Source: Pseudidiomarina aquimaris
GTDB taxonomy: Bacteria; Pseudomonadota; Gammaproteobacteria; Enterobacterales; Alteromonadaceae
Length of the DNA: 64,000 bases
Direction: 5' to 3'
Assembly: GCF_003987395.1 (NCBI RefSeq)
Contig: NZ_PIPT01000001.1
Location: forward strand, 186,001 to 250,000
A program made the position numbers and the translations under genes. The notes under the pieces were generated by a model. That model searched no databases. It was not told the origin of the DNA and was given only the letters and a program-made list of their open reading frames with translations. Positions 8,187-16,732 of the stretch are shown in pieces. The first letter of the stretch is position 1, and each line of letters starts with the position of its first letter.

Positions 8187-8942
8187 GTGAAACGAGCGGA
8201 ATTACAGGCTTACCTAAACCAATTTTTAGCGGTCGACCGCGTGAAAGATTATTGTCCCAACGGGCTGCAAGTTGAAGGGCGTGACGAGGTTCATAAGATA
8301 ATCACTGGAGTGACGGCCTGCCAAGCGCTCATTGAACATGCCGTTGCTGAAGATGCTGACGCAATCTTGGTACATCATGGTTATTTCTGGAAAGGTGAAC
8401 CCGCAGAGATTCAGGGAATGAAGAAACGTCGGCTGCAGCTGCTATTGCGCAATGATATTAATTTGTTTGCCTACCATTTGCCGCTCGATGTGCACGCACG
8501 GCTTGGCAACAACGCACAATTGGCAAGACTCATGGGCTGGCCGGATCCCTCACCGTTAACCACAGTAGAACCTGAGGGCGTGGTGATGTGCACCGAGTTG
8601 TCGCATGATGAAGACGCCGGCGCACTCGCGCTCCAACTAGAAGAAAAGCTTGGGCGTCGACTTTTCTGTGCCGTCCACCAAGCACAACCGATTCGCCGCA
8701 TCGCTTGGTGTACCGGAGGCGGTCAAGGATTTATTGACGCTGCGGCACAGACCGGTTGCGACGCTTTTGTCACGGGTGAAGTTTCGGAGCAAACGATTCA
8801 CAGTGCGCGTGAACAAGGCATTGCCTTTTATGCCGCGGGGCATCACGCAACTGAGCGGTACGGTATTCGCGCTTTAGGTGAGCACCTCGAAGAACAATTC
8901 GGTCTGGCACACCGTTTTATCGACATCGACAGTCCAGCCTAA
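8187..8942 (+). CDS. ybgI: Nif3-like dinuclear metal-centre protein YbgI
   Basis: A 251-residue Nif3/YbgI-family protein, known to form a toroidal hexamer with a two-metal site; often annotated as GTP cyclohydrolase 1 type 2 homologue, though the physiological reaction is uncertain. Motifs are YCPNGLQVEG, VTACQALIEHAV, ILVHHGYFWKGEP with two metal-binding His, AYHLPLDVH, and C-terminal TGEVSEQTIHSA and AAGHHATERYG. The frame extends far upstream, but GTG 8187 aligns with E. coli YbgI (about 247 residues) and lies 8 bases behind GAGGAG (8173-8178). ATG 8160 is an in-frame alternative. It is followed closely by cmoM. Confidence 0.9.
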   Translation: MKRAELQAYLNQFLAVDRVKDYCPNGLQVEGRDEVHKIITGVTACQALIEHAVAEDADAILVHHGYFWKGEPAEIQGMKKRRLQLLLRNDINLFAYHLPLDVHARLGNNAQLARLMGWPDPSPLTTVEPEGVVMCTELSHDEDAGALALQLEEKLGRRLFCAVHQAQPIRRIAWCTGGGQGFIDAAAQTGCDAFVTGEVSEQTIHSAREQGIAFYAAGHHATERYGIRALGEHLEEQFGLAHRFIDIDSPA

Positions 8943-8973
8943 GTGGCCGGGTTTTACAATAAAGAGTAGTTTT

Positions 8974-9756
8974 GTGGCCAAGAGCAAAAAAGATCAAAGC
9001 TTTGCCGGACTTACGGAAAAATTCGCGAAGAATATTTATGCAACTGCAAAAGGGCAGATCCGTTTAGCGGTGTTGGCGCGCGACCTTGCACCATATTATG
9101 AACAGCAGCAGCCATTGAGGGTTTTAGATGTTGGCGGAGGTATTGGGCAATTTTCCGAATACTTTGCCCGCCATGGCCATCATGTGACCCATACTGATAT
9201 TGCGGAAGACATGGTTGCCGCCGCGCGTCAGCGACATCAAGAGGCTGAGCTAAGCGAGAGCTATACCTATCATTGTGCCAGTCTCCAGCAATTACCAGAA
9301 GTACTGAAAGGGCAGACCTTCGACGTTGTCTTGTGCCACGCCGTACTTGAATGGCTGGCTACCCCAGCGGATGCTTTACCGCTACTTAAGCAGTTATTAA
9401 AGCCGCAAGGGCTGTTATCGCTGATGTTTTATAACCGCGATGCCAAGGTGATGGCCAATATGGTTTTTGGCAATTTTGATTATGTTGAGGCCGACCTGCA
9501 GGTAAAAAAACGCGTGCGCATGAGTCCTCAGCAGCCTATTGCTTCCGCAGCGATGGAAAATTGGCTAGCTGAGCACCAATTAGCGGTCACACAGCGTACG
9601 GGGGTGCGTTGTTTTCATGATTACCTGCGTCATCGCGAGGCAGCGAAAGAACACTTTGAACAGTTATTGCGCTTAGAACTTCGCTATAACCAGCAGCACC
9701 CGTTCGCTGCGCTTGGTCGATACCAACACTGGCAAATTACCCATGCAGACGACTAA
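8974..9756 (+). CDS. cmoM: tRNA 5-carboxymethoxyuridine methyltransferase CmoM
   Basis: A 260-residue class I SAM methyltransferase matching CmoM (formerly SmtA), which methylates the carboxyl of cmo5U34 in certain tRNAs to mcmo5U. The N-terminus GLTEKFAKNIYATAKGQIR parallels E. coli CmoM. SAM motif I is VLDVGGGIGQFSEYFA; later motifs are LCHAVLEWLA and LSLMFYNRDA. The open frame begins at 8878 inside ybgI, but GTG 8974 gives the family length (E. coli 261) and starts 31 bases after the ybgI stop. Its end overlaps the next gene by 14 bases. In E. coli cmoM precedes mukFEB; that link is absent here. Confidence 0.88.
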   Translation: MAKSKKDQSFAGLTEKFAKNIYATAKGQIRLAVLARDLAPYYEQQQPLRVLDVGGGIGQFSEYFARHGHHVTHTDIAEDMVAAARQRHQEAELSESYTYHCASLQQLPEVLKGQTFDVVLCHAVLEWLATPADALPLLKQLLKPQGLLSLMFYNRDAKVMANMVFGNFDYVEADLQVKKRVRMSPQQPIASAAMENWLAEHQLAVTQRTGVRCFHDYLRHREAAKEHFEQLLRLELRYNQQHPFAALGRYQHWQITHADD

Positions 9757-10633
9757 CGTACTGATTTATGTAAAGTCGTCTTCAGCAGCTAACTTTAATA
9801 AGGCCGCGGCTTATCAAGAGTTCTTTCAGTCACACCAAGGTGCGACTGAGGTGACAATACTGCCAAGCAGTGCTGATCGTAGCAACGATATTCGTCAGTT
9901 AAAGCAATGGGTCGGGCAACTTGATGCAGATACTACTGCAGAACTGCTCGTCGTCGGTGGCGATGGTAGCGTAAATATTGCTGCCCAGGCATGCGTTTCG
10001 AGCACAGTGCGCTTGACGGTTATACCTGCAGGCACCGGCAATGATTTTGCGACGGCACTTGGCATAGAAGATTGGCGCTGGCGGATGACGGGGACTCCAC
10101 GTTTGCGGCAACGCTCGGTAGGTTGTATTGGCGAGCATATTTTTATTAACCACGCCGGTGCTGGCATCAGTGTCGCTTTACGCGACTTGCAAGGAGCATG
10201 GAGCAAGCGTTGGTTAAAGCGTTACTCTTATTTATGGGCGCTCGTACGTTATCTATTTGTGCCACCGCGACGGCGCTGCATGATCACCGATAGCAACGGT
10301 AACGATTGGGAATTTCAGGTGGCGGCAGTGAATCGCGCCATCGGCGGCGGCATTATCGTCTACCCAAGCGCACAACTCACAACCGAAGTGTTAGGAATTC
10401 TTCAAGTACCGAGGTTATCGCGCTGGCGTCAACTCAGCGCGTTGTATTGGATTTTGCGTAAGCAGCCGGAAAAAAGTCAGCTGTTAGATTGCCATGAAGC
10501 TGCTACCTTTACCATTGCGGATGCCAACAACATTATCGAATTAGATGGCGACGCGATTGAATTGCAGGGGCCGGCAACGGCATCCGTTAGGGTTAATGCG
10601 TTAAACGTATACACACAGGGGAACGAACAATGA
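9743..10633 (+). CDS. Diacylglycerol kinase-family (YegS/LCB5-type) lipid kinase
   Basis: A 296-residue protein of the DAGK catalytic-domain superfamily. The ATP-phosphate loop appears as VVGGDGSVNIAAQ (about residues 70-82) and the second conserved patch is IPAGTGNDFATALG. The remainder is the beta-rich C-terminal domain ending in ELDGDAIEL, where the acidic residue helps in catalysis in homologues. It phosphorylates a lipid such as diacylglycerol or a sphingoid/isoprenoid relative; the substrate is not deducible. ATG 9743 is chosen because it begins the folded domain and overlaps the cmoM stop by 14 bases; an in-frame start at 9713 would only add a polar tail. Its stop overlaps the next start (ATGA). 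Confidence 0.85.
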   Translation: MQTTNVLIYVKSSSAANFNKAAAYQEFFQSHQGATEVTILPSSADRSNDIRQLKQWVGQLDADTTAELLVVGGDGSVNIAAQACVSSTVRLTVIPAGTGNDFATALGIEDWRWRMTGTPRLRQRSVGCIGEHIFINHAGAGISVALRDLQGAWSKRWLKRYSYLWALVRYLFVPPRRRCMITDSNGNDWEFQVAAVNRAIGGGIIVYPSAQLTTEVLGILQVPRLSRWRQLSALYWILRKQPEKSQLLDCHEAATFTIADANNIIELDGDAIELQGPATASVRVNALNVYTQGNEQ

Positions 10634-11499
10634 AATGTGCATTTATCGGCTTAGGTGTTATGGGCTATCCCATGGCCGGACATCTACAACGCAACGGCTT
10701 TCACACGACCGTTTATAACCGTACCACTGCGAAAGCCCAACAATGGGTTAAGGACTATGGTGGTGATGCGGCGGAGACACCACGCGAAGCAGCAACAGGT
10801 GCAGATGTCGTGTTGGTGTGTGTCGGTAATGATGACGATGTGCGCAGTGTGTTCTACGGTGATGATGGCTTGCTCGCGAGCATCGCTGAAAATACCATTG
10901 TAATCGATCATACGACCGCTTCAGCGGAGCTTGCGCGGGAACTCTCTGATGAAGTCCACAACCGGGTCGCCTATTTTCTAGATGCACCCGTTTCGGGAGG
11001 CCAGCAGGGCGCCGAAAACGGTGCTTTAACGGCGATGATTGGCGGAGATCGTGATGCCTTTGATGATGCGCAAGCAGCGTTGAAATGCTATTGCAAAACG
11101 CGCGAGTACATGGGCCCAGCCGGTCACGGACAGTTGGCGAAAATGGTCAACCAAGTCTGCATTGCTGGCGTTGTTCAAGGTCTCGCAGAAGGTTTGCAGT
11201 TAGCCCGCAAGGTTGGACTGGATGCCGATACGTTGATTCGAGCAATAAGCCAAGGTGCAGCCGGCTCATGGCAAATGCAAAACCGTTACCAAACCATGTG
11301 GAAGGGGCAATACGAGCATGGTTTTGCCGTCGATTGGATGCGCAAAGACTTAAAGATTGCCTTAGAAGAAGCCGATCGCAATGGGCTCAGCATGCCATTA
11401 ACAGCACTCGTTGATCAGTTTTATGCAGAGGTACAGCAGATGGGCGGCAGTCGTTGGGACACCTCCAGCCTGTTAGCCCGCCTAGAAAAACACACCTAA
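10630..11499 (+). CDS. NAD(P)-dependent beta-hydroxyacid dehydrogenase (3-hydroxyisobutyrate dehydrogenase family)
   Basis: A 289-residue member of the HIBADH/tartronate semialdehyde reductase/GLYR family. It has the Rossmann motif FIGLGVMGYPMAGHL at the N-terminus, the substrate-binding signature DAPVSGGQQGAENGAL near residue 120, and the catalytic Lys in GHGQLAKMVNQ. The C-terminal all-alpha domain (FAVDWMRKDLKIALEEA) matches the family. It probably oxidises a short beta-hydroxyacid or reduces its semialdehyde; the exact substrate (3-hydroxyisobutyrate, tartronate or succinate semialdehyde) cannot be told. It overlaps the lipid kinase by 4 bases, and a strong terminator follows 21 bases after its stop. 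Confidence 0.88.
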   Translation: MKCAFIGLGVMGYPMAGHLQRNGFHTTVYNRTTAKAQQWVKDYGGDAAETPREAATGADVVLVCVGNDDDVRSVFYGDDGLLASIAENTIVIDHTTASAELARELSDEVHNRVAYFLDAPVSGGQQGAENGALTAMIGGDRDAFDDAQAALKCYCKTREYMGPAGHGQLAKMVNQVCIAGVVQGLAEGLQLARKVGLDADTLIRAISQGAAGSWQMQNRYQTMWKGQYEHGFAVDWMRKDLKIALEEADRNGLSMPLTALVDQFYAEVQQMGGSRWDTSSLLARLEKHT

Positions 11500-11520
11500 C
11501 TAGCTCTTTTAAACACAAAA

Positions 11521-11546
11521 AAAAGCCCCAAAATTGGGGCTTTTTT
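11521..11546. terminator. Bidirectional intrinsic terminator
   Basis: AAAAGCCCCAA (11521-11531) pairs with TTGGGGCTTTT (11534-11544), flanked by A-rich and T-rich tracts. It serves the dehydrogenase operon on the plus strand and probably the DUF1329 gene on the minus strand. Confidence 0.9.
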
Positions 11547-11565
11547 GATTTTGTTGTAGGTTTTC

Positions 11566-11593
11566 CGAATAACGAATAACGAACAACGAATAA
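11566..11593. repeat. Heptamer tandem repeat CGAATAA x4
   Basis: Four head-to-tail copies of CGAATAA lie between the terminator and the end of the DUF1329 gene; the third copy reads CGAACAA. The 28-base array is non-coding. A simple slippage origin is the easiest explanation. Confidence 0.75.
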
Positions 11594-11599
11594 CGGCTT

Positions 11600-12955
11600 T
11601 TAACGGATACCCATACGGCGCAGAGCAGAAGTACTAAAGTCACTACGCTCTGGCTCAATATCAAAGTCCATATACTCAGACTCTTCGTTGGCCAGACCTA
11701 GCACTACGAAACGACCCGAGTTAAGGTCATAAAGAGCTTCAGCAGCCATCCAAGGCGTATCGTGATAATAGAACTGTGTATTGTACGCTTCACCTACGCG
11801 CCACAATTCGCCACGGTTATCGTAATGGTCGATGACGCTTGCTGTCCAAGTATCTTCGTCAAAGTACATATGACGAGTTTGATAAATATGACGCTCACCA
11901 TCCTTAAGGGTTGCTTTAACTTCCCAAACACGGTGTTTCTCGTAACGAACGAGGTCTTGGTCCATGTGGCCAGCGTTGATGATGTCATCATAGCTTAAGC
12001 TAGTATCCAACAACTTATAGTTGTTGTATGGAATGTACATTTCGCGCTTGCCAACCAATTCCCAGTTGTATTTGTTTGGCGCGCCGTTGAACATATCGAG
12101 GCCGTCTGAGGTACGTAAACCGTCAGAAGCGGTACCTGGACCGTCATAAGAAACGTTTGGTGCACGACGTACGCGGCGTTGACCGGCGTTATACAACCAC
12201 GCGCGACGGCCTTCTTTCACCTGGTTAATCGTCTCATGAACCAACAACACCGTACCGGTCTGACGTGCAGGTGCTAAAACTTCTTGTAAGAAGTAGAACA
12301 AAATATTGTCATCAGCAGCTTCACGACCACTCTCTAAGTATTCAGGGAAAACAAGAGATTCGCGTAGAAGTACCGGCACAAAGTTACCGTCCTCTAATAC
12401 CGGGAACTGGTTAACTAAACGTTCTACCGCGCCACCACGATAACGGGTGATGTGGTTCCAGATCACTTCGAGACCATTTTCCGGAATCGGGAAAGGAATG
12501 TGCATTTTGAAGTTTTCTAAACCGTTACCACCCGCAACCATTTCTGCGTTGGTCGCGTTTTCTTTGATAATGTCATAAACTTCTTGCGGGTACGCCGCGC
12601 TACGATGCGTAGGGTAGATATTCATTTTATAGTCAGGGTATTTTTCGAACATCGCTACCTGACCCGCTGACAGCATATCTTTATGCTCATCAAGGTTAGC
12701 GCTCGTGATGGTCAATAAGATTTCGTCGTCCGCATACGGATCTGCAGGGCGTGACGGAATTTCACCATCAGCCTCTACACTGTAGCCGCCGGTCCAAGCA
12801 GGAATAGAGCCGTCAGCGTTACCCGCCATTTCGGCACCAACTGGGGTTAAATCATTGCCTAAGCGCGCCGCTTCTTCAGGGGTGACTTTGGCCATAACGC
12901 TGGCTGAAATTACCGATAGAGCGAAAACTCCAGCCTTCAGCATCGTTTTATTCAT
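11600..12955 (-). CDS. DUF1329 domain-containing exported protein
   Basis: A 451-residue protein with a cleavable signal peptide (MNKTMLKAGVFALSVISASV, cleavage near AMA/KV). Mature features include VTPEEAARLGNDLTPVGAEM, GSIPAWTGGYSV, FPIPENGLEVIWNHITRYRG, AGQRRVRRAPNVSYD, MFNGAPNKYNWELVGKREM and YHDTPWMAAEALYDLNSGRF, all typical of DUF1329. The fold is thought to resemble LolA/LolB-like lipid-binding proteins, so periplasmic transport of a lipid or hydrophobic molecule is a fair inference. It is divergent from the YCF48-like and RND genes, its usual partners. The DUF1302 outer-membrane protein that normally precedes it is not in this window. Confidence 0.9.
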   Translation of the reverse strand: MNKTMLKAGVFALSVISASVMAKVTPEEAARLGNDLTPVGAEMAGNADGSIPAWTGGYSVEADGEIPSRPADPYADDEILLTITSANLDEHKDMLSAGQVAMFEKYPDYKMNIYPTHRSAAYPQEVYDIIKENATNAEMVAGGNGLENFKMHIPFPIPENGLEVIWNHITRYRGGAVERLVNQFPVLEDGNFVPVLLRESLVFPEYLESGREAADDNILFYFLQEVLAPARQTGTVLLVHETINQVKEGRRAWLYNAGQRRVRRAPNVSYDGPGTASDGLRTSDGLDMFNGAPNKYNWELVGKREMYIPYNNYKLLDTSLSYDDIINAGHMDQDLVRYEKHRVWEVKATLKDGERHIYQTRHMYFDEDTWTASVIDHYDNRGELWRVGEAYNTQFYYHDTPWMAAEALYDLNSGRFVVLGLANEESEYMDFDIEPERSDFSTSALRRMGIR

Positions 12956-13169
12956 GGTTTTTTCCTTGTTTGTTCTATGTACCTAGCTAAAGCTACATTA
13001 AAAAATAGAAAAATTAAATGCCCAGCTAATACTAGCGTTTGAACCCATCTCACGGTAAGGTATCAGCTGGTTTGACCTGTCTTAATTTATCCATAGCATG
13101 TACGGCTTACGAAAAATTTGCAACAGTAAACATAACAATTCTAAGACACAGAAAGAGCAAGAGGGTTCC
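12956..13169. promoter_or_regulatory. Divergent intergenic region with candidate sigma70 promoter
   Basis: This 214-base spacer must hold promoters for DUF1329 (minus) and the YCF48-like/RND pair (plus). For the plus side, TTGACC (13072-13077) and TAGCAT (13094-13099) with a 16-base spacer are a fair sigma70 match. The start would lie near 13106, about 65 bases before the chosen ATG. I could not pick a convincing minus-strand promoter. Confidence 0.4.
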
Positions 13170-14369
13170 ATGATAAGAGCTAAGGTCTGTGCCGCTGCGA
13201 TTTCACTGACTTTCAGTGCTGGCTTAAATGCCCCGATACACGCAGCAGCCGCACTGCAAGAAGCGCCGCAAGCGGCGGTCGAAACGACCGACGCGGTCAC
13301 CGATTATGACGTGATTTATGCGCCGGCAATGCGTGCGCCAGAAGCAACACGAGCTGTGCTCACCGAGATCGCTGCGACCAGCGAACAACAAGTTGCGGTG
13401 GGCGACTATGGTGTCATTGTGACGCGCCAACTCGGTACTGATGAATGGCAACAGGCCGAAGTACCTAGCAGTATTTTCTTAACTAGCGTTGATTTTGCCG
13501 ATGCAAAATTGGGTTGGGCTGTGGGTCATCATGGGGTCATTTTACAAACTCAAGATGGCGGTCGGACGTGGCAACCGCAATTAGATGGCTTTGAATATAT
13601 TGATTTGCAAGTGGCGCATTACGAACAACGGGTGGCGCAGCTTGAGGAACAGCTTGCCAACGCGGAAGATATGGACCCTGTTGAACGTGAAGATCTTGAA
13701 TTCGCGCTAGACGATGCATTGTTCAAATACGACAGTGCACAAATTGCCTTAGAAGAGGGGCCAACCAAACCGTTTCTCGATGTATTGGCGTTATCGCCGC
13801 AAGAAATCTTTGTTACCGGCGCCTATGGCGCATTTTTGCATTCGACGGACGGTGGCGAAAGTTGGTCAATCATTGACCACTTAGTCGACAATATTGATGG
13901 TTTCCATTTAAACGCAATCCAAGCTCACGGCGACTATGTCTACATGGTCGGCGAGTCGGGTTTACTGTTTCGCAGTTCAGATCGCGGCGTGAGTTGGGAA
14001 ACGCTGGACTCACCTTATTATGGCTCGTTCTTTGGCGTGCACATCGACCAACAGGAACGGCTGTGGATTTATGGTCTGCGTGGCAACATCTTTGTCAGCG
14101 AAGACCAAGGCGACAGTTTCACGCAACTATCATTGGAAGACCCAGTGAATATTAACAATGCGATTGATGCGCCAAACGGTGGCCTGTATTTTGTCGGTAA
14201 CGCTGGTGTCGTGGCTTATTTAAGTGACTCAGGCGAGCTAACCGAGAAAACCCACGACAGTGGTGCTGTCCTCACCGATTTAGTTATTAATGCCGATGGA
14301 AGTCTTACTTTGGTCGGCCAGCGCGGCATTTTAACCATGCCGAGCAGTGCGCTAGCTGAGAAGGAGTAA
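13170..14369 (+). CDS. YCF48-like (photosystem II stability/BNR repeat) exported protein
   Basis: A 399-residue secreted protein. A signal peptide (MIRAKVCAAAISLTFSAGLN, cleavage near IHA/AA) precedes a beta-propeller of BNR/YCF48-type repeats, seen in ILQTQDGGRTWQ, LHSTDGGESWS, LFRSSDRGVSWE and IFVSEDQGDSFT. Between the first and second blades lies a charged helical insertion with a coiled-coil look (QRVAQLEEQLANAEDMD). ATG 13170 follows GAGGG closely and begins the signal peptide; the open frame extends upstream to 13098 without one. The RND exporter starts 8 bases after its stop, so the two are coupled. Bacterial YCF48 homologues of this type are regular partners of DUF1329 and RND genes; no enzymatic motif is visible. 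Confidence 0.85.
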   Translation: MIRAKVCAAAISLTFSAGLNAPIHAAAALQEAPQAAVETTDAVTDYDVIYAPAMRAPEATRAVLTEIAATSEQQVAVGDYGVIVTRQLGTDEWQQAEVPSSIFLTSVDFADAKLGWAVGHHGVILQTQDGGRTWQPQLDGFEYIDLQVAHYEQRVAQLEEQLANAEDMDPVEREDLEFALDDALFKYDSAQIALEEGPTKPFLDVLALSPQEIFVTGAYGAFLHSTDGGESWSIIDHLVDNIDGFHLNAIQAHGDYVYMVGESGLLFRSSDRGVSWETLDSPYYGSFFGVHIDQQERLWIYGLRGNIFVSEDQGDSFTQLSLEDPVNINNAIDAPNGGLYFVGNAGVVAYLSDSGELTEKTHDSGAVLTDLVINADGSLTLVGQRGILTMPSSALAEKE

Positions 14370-14376
14370 AACCGCA

Positions 14377-16716
14377 ATGTCTGAACAACAATCACAAGCA
14401 AAAGACAAAAGCGTGTTTCTAGAGCGCGTTATTTTTAATTTTCGTCCGTTTTGGATGGTCTTGTTTGCGCTATTGACGCTCTTTTTAGGTTGGCACGCCA
14501 GTCAGGTTCGACCTGAAGCAAGCCTGACCAAAATGATTCCGACCAATCATCCGTTTATTCAAAATTATTTTGAATACCGTGATGATTTGGCTAGTTTGGG
14601 TAACGTGGTGCGAATCGTGGTTGAAACTACTGACGGTACGATTTTCACCCCAGAGTTTCAAAAAACCTTACAAGAAATCACCGACGAGGTATTCTTCATT
14701 CCTGGCGTTGACCGCGCGGGTCTTAAGAGTATTTGGACGCCGAACGTGCGCTGGAGCGAAGTAACGGAAGAAGGTTTCGTTGGCGGTCCGGTGATTCCGG
14801 ATAATTGGGACGCTTCTGAGCGGTCGTTAGAGCAGTTACGCACTAATGTGTTGCGCTCGGGTGAGGTGGGCAACTTGGTTGCGAATAACTTCAAGTCAGC
14901 ACTTATTTATGTGCCGTTAAACGAAGTCAATCCTGATACCGGCGAAGCATTGGATTACCAAGCGTTCTCTGAGCAATTAGAAGAAAAAATTCGCGACAAG
15001 TATCAAACCGAAACGGTCAAAATTCATATTACCGGCTTCGCCAAAATTATCGGTGACCTGATTGAAGGCGCAATGCAAGTTGGCTTGTTCTTCTTGCTTG
15101 CAATTGTGATCACGCTAGTCATGCTGTTTGCCTACAGTCGTTGCTGGCGTAGCTCATTTACCGTGCTCGGTTGTTCGATTATCGCGGTTATTTGGCAACT
15201 CGGTATTATTAAGCTGATTGGTAGTGGGATTAACCCATACTCCATGCTGGTACCGTTCCTAGTCTTTGCTATTGGGGTGAGCCACGGGGTGCAGATTATC
15301 AATGCCATGAGCGCCAACCGTGTTGACGGCCATGATCGGGAAATGTCTGCGCGACTTGCGTTCCGTGCACTCTATATTGCCGGCTTAACAGCGTTGATTT
15401 CCGATGCTATCGGTTTTACCACCCTGATGGTCATTGATATTGCCGTTATCCAAGAGTTGGCAATTGCAGCGAGTATCGGTGTTGCGGTTGTGGTTTTAAC
15501 GAACCTTGGTTTACTACCGATTATCATGTCGTACGGTGGTATTTCGGAGCGAGGTCGCGCGTACAGCGAACGCGTACGCAACCAGGATCACCCCGTTTTA
15601 ACCATGTTCGAGCGGTTTTCTGAGCCTAAGTGGGCGTACAGCGCACTTGTGGTGGCGTTAATTGGTCTCTCGTGGGGCTTGATTCAAGGCCAGAATATGA
15701 AGATCGGCGACCTCGATGCAGGTGCACCTGAATTGCGCCCTGACAGCCGTTATAACCTTGATAACCAATTCATTGTCGATAACTACAGCTCGAGTACTGA
15801 TATCTTCGTGGTCATGGCAGCGACTGAGCCGTCGCAGTGTATTGCTTATGATAACCTTGAGGTGATGGATCGCTTTAGTTGGCATATGGAAAACACCCCC
15901 GGCGTGCAAGATGTCAAATCGGTGGTCTATGTGGCCAAAATGGGTGGTTATGCGCTCAACGAAGGTAATTTAAAGTGGTTCAGTCTCAACCGTAACCAGT
16001 ATGTATTGAACGCCAACACTGGACGCACACCGCCAGGTTTGATCAACCCTGACTGCTCAATGGCGCCAATTATCATCTATTTGAACGACCATAAAGCAGA
16101 GACCCTCAAAACCGTGGTTGCGGCCGTTGATAACTTCAATGCTCAGTACCAGCAAGAAGGGCTAGAGCTATTAATGGCGGCGGGTAACTCAGGAATTGAG
16201 GCGGCGACCAACTCGGTTATTGAAACTGCGCAGTACAAGATGCTGTTGTGGGTTTACGGTGTTGTCATCGTGCTGGTATTTATTACCTTCCGTAGCCTAC
16301 GTACCGTGGCCTGTATCGTCTTGCCATTGGCACTCACAACCATTATGAGTCAAGGTCTTATGGCAGTGCTGGGAATTGGCGTGAAAGTTGCTACCTTGCC
16401 GGTTATCGCACTCGGTGTGGGTATCGGTGTGGATTACGGTATCTATATCTACGCTAAGATCAAAGAAGGCCTTGAGCGCGGCATGCATTTGAACGAATGT
16501 TACAAGTATGCGCTCGACAATACCGGTAAAGCGGTTGGCTTTACGGGATTAACCCTAGCGATTGGTGTGGCGACGTGGATCTTCTCGCCCATTAAATTCC
16601 AAGCGGACATGGGGATCTTGCTGACCTTTATGTTCTTGTGGAATATGCTCGGTGCGTTGATTTTGATCCCAGCCTTAGCGCGTTTATTCGCGCGCTTCGG
16701 CAAACGGATCCATTAA
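14377..16716 (+). CDS. RND/MMPL-family hydrophobe transporter
   Basis: A 779-residue inner-membrane protein with the MMPL/SSD-like topology. One N-terminal membrane helix (FWMVLFALLTLFLGWHASQ) precedes a large periplasmic loop and a bundle starting MQVGLFFLLAIVITLVMLF. A second helix, second loop and second bundle follow. The family signature LGVGIGVDYGIYIYAKI is near residue 680, with the first-half counterpart FAIGVSHGVQIINAMS. Such proteins move lipids, hopanoids or other hydrophobic molecules using the proton gradient. Partner genes (YCF48-like immediately upstream, DUF1329 divergent) suggest a three-part lipid transport system. AAGGAG lies 10 bases before the ATG. It ends 16 bases from the convergent GMC gene, with no hairpin between. 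Confidence 0.9.
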   Translation: MSEQQSQAKDKSVFLERVIFNFRPFWMVLFALLTLFLGWHASQVRPEASLTKMIPTNHPFIQNYFEYRDDLASLGNVVRIVVETTDGTIFTPEFQKTLQEITDEVFFIPGVDRAGLKSIWTPNVRWSEVTEEGFVGGPVIPDNWDASERSLEQLRTNVLRSGEVGNLVANNFKSALIYVPLNEVNPDTGEALDYQAFSEQLEEKIRDKYQTETVKIHITGFAKIIGDLIEGAMQVGLFFLLAIVITLVMLFAYSRCWRSSFTVLGCSIIAVIWQLGIIKLIGSGINPYSMLVPFLVFAIGVSHGVQIINAMSANRVDGHDREMSARLAFRALYIAGLTALISDAIGFTTLMVIDIAVIQELAIAASIGVAVVVLTNLGLLPIIMSYGGISERGRAYSERVRNQDHPVLTMFERFSEPKWAYSALVVALIGLSWGLIQGQNMKIGDLDAGAPELRPDSRYNLDNQFIVDNYSSSTDIFVVMAATEPSQCIAYDNLEVMDRFSWHMENTPGVQDVKSVVYVAKMGGYALNEGNLKWFSLNRNQYVLNANTGRTPPGLINPDCSMAPIIIYLNDHKAETLKTVVAAVDNFNAQYQQEGLELLMAAGNSGIEAATNSVIETAQYKMLLWVYGVVIVLVFITFRSLRTVACIVLPLALTTIMSQGLMAVLGIGVKVATLPVIALGVGIGVDYGIYIYAKIKEGLERGMHLNECYKYALDNTGKAVGFTGLTLAIGVATWIFSPIKFQADMGILLTFMFLWNMLGALILIPALARLFARFGKRIH

Positions 16717-16732
16717 CGCGGAAAAGAAGTCG

